Source of the DNA: Cryptomeria japonica
Lineage: Eukaryota; Streptophyta; Pinopsida; Cupressales; Cupressaceae
Length of the DNA: 64,000 bases
Assembly: GCF_030272615.1 (NCBI RefSeq)
Contig: NC_081405.1
Location: forward strand, 471,126,008-471,190,007
Direction: 5' to 3'
In this document: positions 35,760 to 45,896 of the stretch, piece by piece
Position numbering within the stretch: position 1 is the first letter of the stretch
How the letters are laid out: the number at the start of each line of letters is the position of its first letter
Notes under the pieces: model-generated
Database searches by the model: none
Told to the model about the DNA's origin: nothing
What the model saw: the letters and a program-made list of their open reading frames with translations, nothing else
Position numbers and translations under genes: made by a program

Positions 35760-36880
35760 AGTGAGGTTCAACACCCCCTTTGCCCAGCCAAGGCATAATC
35801 ACTTCCACTTCTCCTAGCACGGTTAGTGGGTGCCCAAGCCCGATCACACCCATTCCCATTTCCCATCATTGCCATTACCATTTCACCATTCCATTTCCTT
35901 CTATTTCTACCTCCCCTAACACTCTCCACTTCCATTTACCATACCTTCTAACACATCTACCTTCCTATCCTCTATCCTCCATCCACCTTTTTTACCCCAT
36001 GCCTTAACCTCCGTCACATCTCTACATAACCTACCACTTCCATGTCCCTTACCTTACATCCCATCTTCTAACCTATACCTTTACCTACCTAACCCTCTCC
36101 CCATCCTAGTATACTCATCCACTACCCATCATCTACATTTACACCTACATCTTCTACCCTCCTATCTCTATACCCCTTAGCCTACAACATCCTAACCTCC
36201 TTACCTACTTAATTATTCCCATTTCCCATCTTTATTCCTAATTACCTTCTTCCTACCCATACCTTTCCATCTTATCACCGACCCCCATCCTAGCCTACCC
36301 ATATCCTATTCGTATCACCCACCCCCATCCTAGCCTACCCATATCCTATTCCTATCCTAACCTACCACCCTACCACCTTACCCTTTTTCCTTGCCCCTTA
36401 TAACTCCCATTATAGCCTACATCCCCTTTACCCTTTCATTAGCCCCTTATACCTCCCACTCCACTTTATCCATCTTATCACCTACCCCCATCCTAGCCTA
36501 CCCATATCCTAACCTACCACCCTACCCCCTTACCCTTTTTCCTTGCCCCTTATAACTCCCATTATAGCCTACATCCCCTTTACCCTTTCATTACCCCCTT
36601 ATACCTCCCACTCCACTTTATTCCCCAACATATCCTAACTCCTTCCAACCCCTTTTACCTCCCACATCCTAAACCTCATTCCCCCCCCACGTATCTCCTA
36701 ATTCCATCATTTATATCCCTTATGTCCCCCTTTTCTCCAACATCCCAATTCCATCATTTATATCCCTTATGTCCCCCTTTTCTCCAACATCCCATTGCCC
36801 CTCTTTCTCCACGTAGCAGCTACCCTTAACATTTCCTACCACTCCCCCCTCATATTTCTCTCCACCGTATCACATTACAT
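35760..36880. repeat. G-poor, C/T/A-only tract with internal duplications
   Basis: For over 1 kb the plus strand is almost entirely C, T and A, with G very rare. Within it 'cccccatcctagcctaccc' recurs three times (about 36283, 36324 and 36487). A block of about 153 bp starting 'tcctaacctaccaccctacc' near 36355 is repeated near 36508. No coding sequence. Confidence 0.75.
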
Positions 36881-37080
36881 TTTGGGCCCCACAAATTCTA
36901 AAATGGAGATCTAAAAGGTTTTCTTAAGACATAGAGTATTTCATTCTTTTCCCTCTCTACCGTATAACTGTTTGGGCCCACAAACTTTAAAGAAGGAAAT
37001 TTTAAAAGTCTCCACATGCTTTGCCACATCGTTGCTTGGGCCCCACCAGACTCTAAGGTGGAGATTTAAAAGTTTCAAGA
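36881..37080. repeat. Three copies of a GGGCCCCACA unit
   Basis: Units beginning 'tttgggccccacaaa' at about 36881, 36970 and 37034 continue with a 'ctaaaatggagatctaaaag'-like phrase. The copies are clearly related but diverged. They lie between the G-poor tract and the GAGCGAA array. Confidence 0.6.
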
Positions 37081-37689
37081 CATTTTTTTTGAGAGAAAGA
37101 AAAGAAGAAAGCATCCACCTCACCATTTCCTTGCAAGGTATGGAGTTAATGATAAGGAAGCTAGCCCTTGAAATTAAAGACGTGTCCTTTAGACGAGAAC
37201 CATTTGGGATTTAAATTCAAATGAAGTAAATCAAAGCAAATTCAAGTCAGAGTATAAAAGAGCAGAAGCAAATAACAACATAAAGGAGCAAATCCATATT
37301 AAGGAAAATCAGATTCGAAATTTATTTCCAGATTTGAGAAAACATTGTTCTCTTTCTAGTATCTTGATCAGAATATGTTTGTTTCCAGGTTTAATGGGAG
37401 CAAGGATGCATGGAGCATGGAACGAAGGAGATCAATCAAGAATTCAGGTTTCACATTCAATACAGGGAGAGTGAAGAACTCAGAAATGCAAATTTTAATA
37501 AGGATGAAATTCGCTCTTACAAGTCACAAAGATGGAGGTTAAAATCTAAGTCTCAAAGAATCGAACCTCCAAGAATGTAAATTGAAACGCTCAAGTACTG
37601 AAGTCAAAAGGATGAGCAAATTACTATGCAAGTAAGATCAAAAGGGAAGCAAATATCATCACAAATGCCATGTGCACTGCTATAAGTTT

Positions 37690-38708
37690 GGAGCGAATTT
37701 TTCCAAGCATGTACCTTGCTAAGGGTTACGAAGCGAACTGTTATGTAAGCTTGTCCTTAGGCTGGTCATAGAGCGAAAATGCATTATAGGGCCTGTCCTT
37801 AGGCTGGTCTTTGAGCGAATTCACCTTTTGGAGCTTGTCCTTAGATTGGTCAGAGAGCAAAATTTACAATATAGGCACTGTCCTCATCAAGAACCTGGAG
37901 CGATTTGATGTTGTCTCCTTGCTGATCATAGAGTGAACTAGAATGTGCCTTGATCCAAACTTTGTTCTAAGAATCATACCTTCTCCTTGCTGATGGTCAT
38001 TGAGCAAATTTAGATATGTCTTTGCCTTTTCCTTAGGCTGGTCAAAAAGAGAATTTGGAGTTGTCCTTAGGCTGGTAAGAGAGCGAACCTTATTTGGAGC
38101 CTGTCCTTACCTTGGTCTTGGAGAGAATTCACCTTTTGGAGCTTGTCCTTAGAGAGGACACAGAGCGAACTATACTTTAAGTCCTATCCTCATCAAGGTC
38201 ACAGAGCGAAAATTGTATTTTGGGCCTGTCCTTGGAAAGGAGATGGAGCGGACTGCTTGCTTTGACTTTGTTTGCCAATGAGACATTAAGCGAAGTGATG
38301 AAAAAGCGTACCTTGCAAAGGTTGAGGAGCAAAAAATGTTGATATAGGTCCTGTCCTCATCAAGGACAGAGAGCAAACTACCTTAAGAGGCTTGTTCTTA
38401 GAAAGGACAGGGAGCGAGTTTGGTATAGGTCCTGTCCCTAGCAAGGATGTAGAGCGAACCCCTTGTCTTAGTCTTGATCCCCATATAAAATGAGACAAGT
38501 TAATGATAGTATACCTTGCAAAGGCCAGCCAGCAATGACTTCATATAGGTCCTGTCCTTAGTAGGGTCAAGGAGCGAAAATTTTCATTTAGGTCTTGTCC
38601 TTGAGAAGGATGATGAGCGAATTTGTCATTTAAGTCTTGTCCTCTCAAAGGACAGAGAGCAATTTTTTCCACATAGGTCTTGTCCTTGGGGAGGACAAAG
38701 AGCGAACT
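37690..38708. repeat. Degenerate array, unit TGTCCTTAG-n-AAGGACA-n-GAGCGAA
   Basis: About 18-20 units at roughly 45-65 bp spacing carry 'cctgtcctta(g)' then a partial complement 'aaggaca' then 'gagcgaa'. TGTCCTT and AAGGACA can pair, so each unit can form a small stem. The array continues after the solo LTR at 40256-40440. Its position upstream of the TATA-bearing stretch near 41474 suggests the U3 region of a long LTR (inference). Confidence 0.7.
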
Positions 38709-40255
38709 TGTCACGAACCATGCCTAATCTATGTATAATAAAACCAAATGTAATAGAAATCATAATTTGTGAATACAATGGTTTAAATTCTAATCCATAA
38801 ATCTTTTGTGTACCTTTATATTGATGTATTATATTTTGGTGTATTATTTTGATTTATTATATTGATGAATTATTAATTTGATTATTCTAATACATTTAAA
38901 TTGATTTATTATTTGCTAATTAATAATCAGTAATTGATTGTATGATACACCGATTAAAAAATAATAATAATAATAGTAATAAACAAATAAATTAAAATAA
39001 TAATAATAATAAACAAATAAAATAAATAATAATGATGAGAAAATATTCCTATGTTAAATCAACAAAGAGATAATAACATAACAACGAATAATATTAAATA
39101 CCAAAAGTATCGGATCTTAATTATAATGCAAGAGAGGGACGTGACCTTTATTAAAGCCACGTCTCTCCCCAAGGGGCATCGGACCCATTAGTATAAGACC
39201 TGGGTTGCACACGAAAGAAGGGGGGAGAAAAAAAAGGCGAACAAAAAGAAGAAAAGGAGGTACGGCAGACAAGAAAGAAGAATTTGGGGCAGAATTAAGT
39301 GAAGGAAAATTCCAGCGGTGGCAGTCCAGCCTGTCACAAAGGGACAACAACAGTCAGCAAGGAAAAGGTAAGTATGACCTGACGCTATTACCTAAGTTTC
39401 AGGTTTCATACGTAATAAGTAATTTGTAGGACATGTAGAATGCTGAGTTAAATATATTCCAATATAAATAAAATAATATAGAATTCAGTCAATAACTATA
39501 ACATAGTCCAGCAGTAGGGTCTGCTGTTAATACAATTTAATATTGGTAATGCAAACAAAATAAATACAATTTAATGCAATTGATACTAATAATTTAAATC
39601 AACATACTGATTACAAATGGCAGTTCAATAAATTAATACAAAACATTGATATAGTTTGATACTATCAAGAATATCAATAATGGTAATAATGAAGCAATGC
39701 AAATTTTCCAAATGTAATGATAACATAATATGTGGACAAATCACTGAATAATTAATTGACGATGTAATTTAAATAAGCCATATTAAATTTAATTACTTAA
39801 CCTATAGATGGCAGTGAGCTTATCCTTCGTCTTTCTCTAATACTTGCAAAGATAGGGAGTGTGTGGGGGAAAGGCAGAGTAAATCGGTCACATGATGAAA
39901 ATGTCCCAAGACGGGTAGTAAACCCTGAGGGAGCCGCATGTAGACCGTGTCATGCGCCCTTGGCACGGTAAATCTTCCATCTGGTAAGGATTAGCAGAAT
40001 AGGGAAGAAGAGTCTCATGCAATCTATGGGGTGTAAATCATACAACACAAATTTACAATCCTTTTAACTTATTGGAAATACTTTAGCATTTCATTATGGG
40101 CATAAGTAAATGATTGATAGGTATGCATAGTATTAGCTATGGTTGGATAATATGAGAAAAGATCAATTTTGTATAAAGGATGAGCTCCTATTCCTAGATC
40201 CTAAAATTATTGCTTTATTTATGTTTTAGGGTGATTTTAGGAAGGGGGCATCACA
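38709..40255 (-). repeat. Solo LTR with target-site duplication GAACT
   Basis: A 1,547-bp segment begins TGTCACGAACC and ends GGGGGCATCACA. It is flanked by exact GAACT on both sides (38704-38708 and 40256-40260). The GAGCGAA array resumes on the right. Read on the minus strand it starts TGTGATGCCCCC and ends GTTCGTGACA, ends often seen in plant LTRs, so minus orientation is preferred. It holds no coding region. An (AAT)n tract lies near 38960-39030. A solo LTR arises by recombination between the two LTRs of one element (established). Confidence 0.85.
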
Positions 40256-40440
40256 GAACTTGACCATTTAGGGCGTGTCCTTAGCAAGGACATGGAGCGA
40301 AGTTCTTGTCTAAACCTTGTCCTTGGAAAGGACATAGAACGATTTTCTTCCTAAAAGAATTAACCTTTCAAGGGTCCAAGGGCGAATGTCCTCCCAAGGG
40401 TCCTAGAGTGAATTCAAGTGTTTTGCTAGAGCAAGTTAGC
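40256..40440. repeat. Continuation of the GAGCGAA array
   Basis: Units 'gtgtccttagcaaggacatggagcg' (as two halves) and 'ttgtccttggaaaggaca' follow the solo LTR at once. This shows that the LTR split a once continuous array. Confidence 0.75.
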
Positions 40441-41330
40441 CTTGCACCCAAATGACATGATCTTTACCCTAAGCACCTATAAAGGAGAAGTATTTGTGAG
40501 CAGACCTACTGAATCTGAACAGCAAGACAGCGGATTTCTCCAGCTAGACATCAAATTCTGTCAGCACATTAGCGAGTTTTATCAGAATATAGGTGAGTTG
40601 CTGCAGCACAAGGGCAAAATTAGACATTAAAGGAGCGGACCTGATGATCAAGAAAGACAAATTAAGCATTGAAGATGTGGATCTGACATTTAGGAGGAGC
40701 GAATTCATCAAGAAGACAACAAATTTGCTTCAATCAAGGAGTGACCCCTTCTATAGATGCTCTTGTTAAACCTGCAAATTACATCAAACTAGGAGGTTAT
40801 AATACAAGGGATATCATTTGATGCTTGGTTATTTGTTTTGCAGGAGATGAAGAAACAAATGGAGGAAGATTGGAGTAAAGACCCCAAGGAAAAAGTTTCA
40901 ACACCAAGGACACGATATAAGGAAGACCTCTTCAAGAAGCTCCATCAGCATCAAGAACACCTCAAGTGCATGAAGAAGATTTAGAGTACTAAGCACCTAC
41001 AAGCAGTAGAGCGGAATATCTTCAAGGTTCTCATTCTATCACATTGGCATGGGGAGATCATAAGATGGCAAAAGGGAGATCATATTACCATTCCAAGGCA
41101 AGATAGACAAGCAAGGATTGGAGGTTGACCACGATGAATACTTGCTATCACCACTACTTTGAGCAGGCTTGTAATGTCAAGTATCAAATCTTCCAAACCT
41201 ACAAGTGCAAATTGAGGTGGAATCCTAGTCATCGTCCCAATCACCACTCACCAATCAAGGAGGGTCTACATCAACATGTCAAGATACAATGTATTTGATT
41301 CCTCCATGATGGCACAAACTCTGAGGCACC

Positions 41331-41480
41331 TACCCCTGATATCTATTGGTCCACCCTCATGAAATGTAATTTTCTCATTGGCTAGGGAGAGTTTGTTGTA
41401 ACAAACCCTAATTAGGGTTTTCATTGTAAAATCCTGGCCATTGATCTGAGCCGTTGAATTGTATTGAGAGCACTATAAAA
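41331..41480 (+). promoter_or_regulatory. LTR core promoter: telo-box palindrome and TATA box
   Basis: A CCAAT-type word (rc of attggctag) is followed by AAACCCTAATTAGGGTTT (41403-41420), a perfect 18-bp palindrome made of two plant telo-boxes back to back. A TATA box CTATAAAAGG follows at 41473-41482. The same order occurs at 44210-44375. This fixes plus orientation for this LTR family. Confidence 0.65.
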
Positions 41481-41844
41481 GGCTTAAGCTGTATATTTGT
41501 AAAGGTTAATAGCTAATAGTGAGTTAATAGTCAGTAGATAGTCTTAAGATAATAGAATAGAAGTTAGAGTAGAGTAGTGTTGTTCTCTTAGTCTTTTAGG
41601 TTCCTGGCTTTTAGCCTTTGCATTTGGAGTGTTGTCAGAGAGATCATTAGGATAGCAGGCTTTGCTTAAGTTGAATTGGGTCAGTAGGTGGATCTCCTCA
41701 AGAGGTCGGGTCAATTGAGTGATTAGGGGTTATTTAGATCATTCCTAGGGTGTTTTTTGTGTACTATTCGATCGCACTTCAAGTTGCTAAATCAAACCTT
41801 GGTTGAATGCATAATGTCCTCCTAGGTCCCATCCCTTACATCAA

Positions 41845-42120
41845 GGACAAAGCGAATTCGCCTCGAGAAGTCTAGAATGTCATCCTGATCCTCAAATGTC
41901 CTGAAATTTGGCTAAGTCTGGAATGTCATCTTGATCCTGAAATTTGACTGTCTGGAAAATTGAAGAATCCTCCAAAAGCTAGATTTTGCATTATAACTCC
42001 TGGAGGTCCGAAACCACTCTCAAACATCCTGACAATATATATGGAATATAACTTAAAGTATAAGAAAGAAGAAAGATTAGCTTATATTCCATATATGAAT
42101 CCTGACGGAGAGACTAAAAT
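41845..42120 (+). repeat. U3 start block shared with the 49-59 kb element
   Basis: Over roughly 280 bp this block matches, in reverse complement, 51572-51880, and less fully 53741-53950 and 59401-59590. Shared words include 'ctgaaatttggctaagtct', 'ccgaaaccactctcaaaca' and a foldback 'tatggaatataacttaaag'. This is the start of the U3 of another LTR copy. A candidate LTR start is TGTTTTTTGTG at 41751. Confidence 0.6.
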
Positions 42121-42123
42121 GTC

Positions 42124-43635
42124 AAATTTTGCTCCTGACCCTTCCAAAGGGTCCAAAGCGAATTTCAATTTCACTCCTGACCCTTCCAAAGGATCCAGAG
42201 CGAATTCCCTTATATCTCCCTTCTTGGTCTTAATTTGCCTCATAAACCTTGTCCTTATGGCGTAGTTGAGAGAGTATTGAGGTGTGAAACAAAGTGAAGT
42301 GATGAAAAGTAAGGAATTTGAGTATAATTGCAAATTTCACTCTTGACCCTTCCAAAGGGTCCAGAGCGAAATTCATATAAGACCCTATTTTCTTCACAAA
42401 ATCTTGAAGGAAGTGAATGCCAATTTAAGTTGGATGATGATAGGCGGAGGCCTAAGAAGTTATATCCAAGCCAAGGAAGGGAGAAGAAGAGTAAGAAATG
42501 AGCTCAAGGAAGAATTTCGCTCCTGACCCTTCCAAAGGGTCCAAAGTGAAATTCACATAACCTTTATTTTCTTCCTTGTTATGGCCAAGTTTTGGATTTT
42601 TAAGCCATGGTTGGAAGGACTTTGATGCATTCTTACCTTTGAAAGGTGAATTGAGGCGATGGAATAGTGAAAATAAACCCAAGGTAGGAATTTCGCTCTT
42701 GACCCTTCCAAAGGGTCCAGAGCGAAATCCTCAATTTGACCCCCTATTTTGCCTAAGACGTTGAAAAGACCTTGTTTTGAGCTAAGTGGATGGCAAATGG
42801 ACTTGATTGTGGTGAGGAGAGGTGAGTTTGATCAAATTGAAGGTAAATTGAATGGAAGAAGTGAGAAATCAACCTAGAATGGAAATTTCACTCCTGATCC
42901 TTCCAAAGGGTCCAAAGCAAAATTCCCCATAAACACTATTTTCTTGTTTAGACTAAAAACCTTGTTCCTTGGACATAGTGGGGGCAAATGGACATGTTCT
43001 TGCCTTAGGAAGTGAATGAAAGCATTGAAAAGTGAGGATTTTGTCCAAGATTAGGAATTTCGCTCCTGACCCTTCCAAAGGGTCCAGAGTGAAATTCTCC
43101 ATAAACCTCATTTTCTTCCTTGTTTGGACCAACATCTTAGTTCCTTGGGCATATTTGGAAGTGGATTGACATGTTTTTGCCTTAGGAAATGATTAGAAGT
43201 GAAGGAGTGAAGGATTTTGTCCTAAATCATGAATTTTGCTCTTGACCCTTCCAAAGAGTCTAGAGTGAATTTCTCAAAATCACCTAATTTACTCACAATG
43301 GAGGCTAAAATATGAATTCCTAGGCCTTGGTGAAGAGAAGACTAGCATATACTTGCCTTGGGAAACAATTTGGAGTAAGGAAATGATGGAATTGTGTCCT
43401 AATCATGAATTTCGCTCTTGACCCTTCCAAAGGGTCCAGACTGAAATCTTAAGATAGCCTAATTTCTTGCCAAAAACACTTTGAAATTGACATCACTTAA
43501 AGGGCTAGTTGAGAGATCATGATGGGAGAAGGTTTGAAGGTTAAGTCCAAAATTGTGAAATGTTGAAAATGAGGTCTAATTGAGCAAAATAGCAAAAATC
43601 GCTCCTAACCCTTCCAAGGGGTCCAGAGCAAAATT
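42124..43635. repeat. Ten ~42-bp palindromes spaced about 178 bp apart
   Basis: Each palindrome has the form AATTTCGCTC-CTGACCCTTCC-AAAGGGTCCA-GAGCGAAATT, with outer arms (AATTTCGCTC/GAGCGAAATT) and inner arms (GACCCTT/AAGGGTC) complementary. Copies start near 42124, 42167, 42332, 42512, 42690, 42881, 43054, 43230, 43407 and 43597. Apart from the first pair, the spacing is 165-191 bp. The sequence between palindromes is much less conserved than the palindromes themselves. The array lies in the U3 of the LTR whose TATA box is at 44367. Confidence 0.8.
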
Positions 43636-44209
43636 CCCTATAGGGCCTGTCCCTAGAGAGGATCCTAAGCAAATTCCATTTTGATGCCTTCTTATTAATG
43701 ATTTAAGGTAAGAAATGCTATGATCAGGATAAATATATCATGTGTACTTAATCATCTTTTGGTTTTGTTTTGCGAATGGAGGAGGATCGGGCCAAGACAA
43801 GGACGACCTATTCCAGTCCCATCATCATCAAGGACACTCCAAATGCATGGAGGAAGACTTCAAGTGTTCGAGAAAAGCATTGGGAGATTTCAAGTGTTCA
43901 AGGAGTTCCAAGCAATCCTCAAAGACTCCATTCTACCACATGATGACAGAGAAGAATGACCTTACCAACACTTCAAGGTGAGGTATGCTACTGGAGAAAG
44001 AAAACTTGACAGTGAGGAGGCCTCATCAAACACATGGGAGTCAAGGAGGTACATCATTCATTGAGTCAAAAGACAGAGGAGGATCAACCAAGACACAAAC
44101 GCCAAACAAGGTGGCGTCTTAGTCACTGTTTCTCTAACTAGATTGGTCCACCTCAGCATGTCCAGATTCAATGTACCTAATTTATCAGGGATAGCACAAA
44201 CTTCGGTGT

Positions 44210-44375
44210 ACCTACCCCTGCTTCCTATTGGTCCACACTCATTAAATGTAATTATTTTATTGGCTAAATGAGTTTGTTGTAACAAACCCTAATTAGGGTT
44301 TTCCATCTTGTAATCCTAGCCATTGATTGTAAATCAATCAAAGCCATCAAATTGTAAGGAGCTCCCTATATAAAG
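44210..44375 (+). promoter_or_regulatory. Second LTR core promoter with the same telo-box palindrome
   Basis: AAACCCTAATTAGGGTTT recurs at 44284-44301, and CTATATAAAG lies at 44366-44375. The flanking 'acctacccctg', 'tattggtcca' and 'gtttgttgtaacaaac' words match the copy at 41331-41480. R and U5 follow to 44893 and, after the hAT insertion, from 48669 to 49013, where they end ...CACATCAACA. Confidence 0.65.
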
Positions 44376-45244
44376 CCCTGGCTCTTCATTTGTAAAGGTT
44401 AATAGTCAGTGAATAGTAAGAGATAGTCAATAGTTAGTAGTGGTAGTTCAAGAGCAATTAGTTTTTAGGGTAGAGTAGAAAGAGAAGGCAAAGATTGTTG
44501 TCAAGACATTGTTGCTAAAGACATGTAAACTTCATTGAAGAAATGGTGAATTCTATGTGTTGATTCAACAATTTACATGGTCTCTATACTTCTCAAATTT
44601 AATTTCATGTTATTAGATGAATGGAAGGAATTTGTATGATCAATGGTGAAATTTGTATATCCATACTACTAGCAGTTTGTTGATTGCAAACTTGCCTTGC
44701 GTAGTCAACTGGAATCATTCAGCTTAAGCTTAACTTCAATTATCGCTTCTTCATCGATACGCATCAACCTGACAGTGTCTATGCTTGTAGCAATGATTTG
44801 AACATCATAAAGCTATCCTTAGAAGATCGCACTAGCCTTGTGGAGATGATCATAGCATGTCAAAGCAAGACTTAGTTAGAGTTTCATCAAAGGCTAAGTT
44901 ACCGGTACTTCACATTTTCCCCATGAATCCGGATGCGGTGCGTATCGGATTCGGATTCGCCTTGGAATCTCTGTGGATTCGGACAGGGTACCGATTTTTC
45001 CCCCCTGAAACGTATCCGATATTTGACTCACGAATCCCGACGCATCCGGTGTAGACGTGGCGATTCCATACGGTTTTTTTTACGAATCCGCATCATTCGC
45101 AAATTTCGAGGGTTTCTTTCACGGGTCGAATATGTCGTTTAACATTTAAAACCCTAAAGAAAAGGCAAAAATAAAAAATCGTGAAACCATTTCACGCCAC
45201 GCATGGTGAAAAAGGAAAACCGAAAAAATTAAAAATCGCGAAAG

Positions 45245-45420
45245 TTTGAACGCGTGACGGCACAGGGGTTTGAGGAGGCGCGACGACAGGAGGCGCCACG
45301 GCAGGAGGGCGACGCAGACACAGAGGACGAGAGGTGCGTGATGACGGCAGGAGGGCGACGCCACGGCAGGACGGGAGGCGCGCGACGACGGCGGGAGGCG
45401 CCACGGCAGGAGGGCTTCGG
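45245..45420. repeat. GC-rich minisatellite in the hAT 5' region
   Basis: Words 'ggaggcgccacggcagga' and 'ggagggcgacg' repeat head to tail. The block is one of the most GC-rich in the window and lies between the left TIR and the transposase gene. It resembles a 5' UTR CpG repeat. Confidence 0.6.
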
Positions 45421-45896
45421 CATCAGGTTTGAAATTAATTTTTTTATTATAGTTTGCTATAGTTTGTTAAATTTTATTATAGTTAAAAAAATTTATTAGT
45501 TTGTTAAATTTTAATATTTATTATAGTTTTTTTTTTTTTTTAATAGTTTGCTAATTAAATTGTTTGTTAAATGAAAACAAACAATCTAATAAAAATATAA
45601 TTTTTCATTAGATTGTTTGTTTTCATTTAACAAACAATTTACAAACTATTAAATAAAGTTAAACTATAATAATTTTTTTTAAAAACTACTCATATTTAAA
45701 ATATTAAAAATAATAATAATTTAATAATAGGTATATTTTAATATTTTTTAAAAACCTAATAACTTTCATAATTATAATAATTTCACTTTTATTTTAAATA
45801 AATTATTAAATTTAATTTTATATATTTAACATTTATAATCTATTGTTTAATATTAAATATTAATATTTTTTTTTTTAATTTGTTGTAGAAATCATA

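Noticed and set aside
39205-39429. Lys/Arg-rich open frame of 74 codons
   Set aside because: It lies inside the solo LTR in a purine-rich stretch. Low complexity explains it.
42124-43635. CRISPR-like array of palindromic repeats with spacers
   Set aside because: The spacers of about 135 bp are themselves related to each other, the context is a plant LTR, and there is no cas-like gene. It is a eukaryotic repeat array.
43720-43981. Two overlapping 79-codon open frames
   Set aside because: They lie in LTR sequence related to 40850-41000, have no motif and are not preserved in the related copy.
45146-45423. Overlapping minus-strand frames rich in Pro, Ala and Arg
   Set aside because: They are a by-product of the GC-rich minisatellite in the hAT 5' region and have no independent support.
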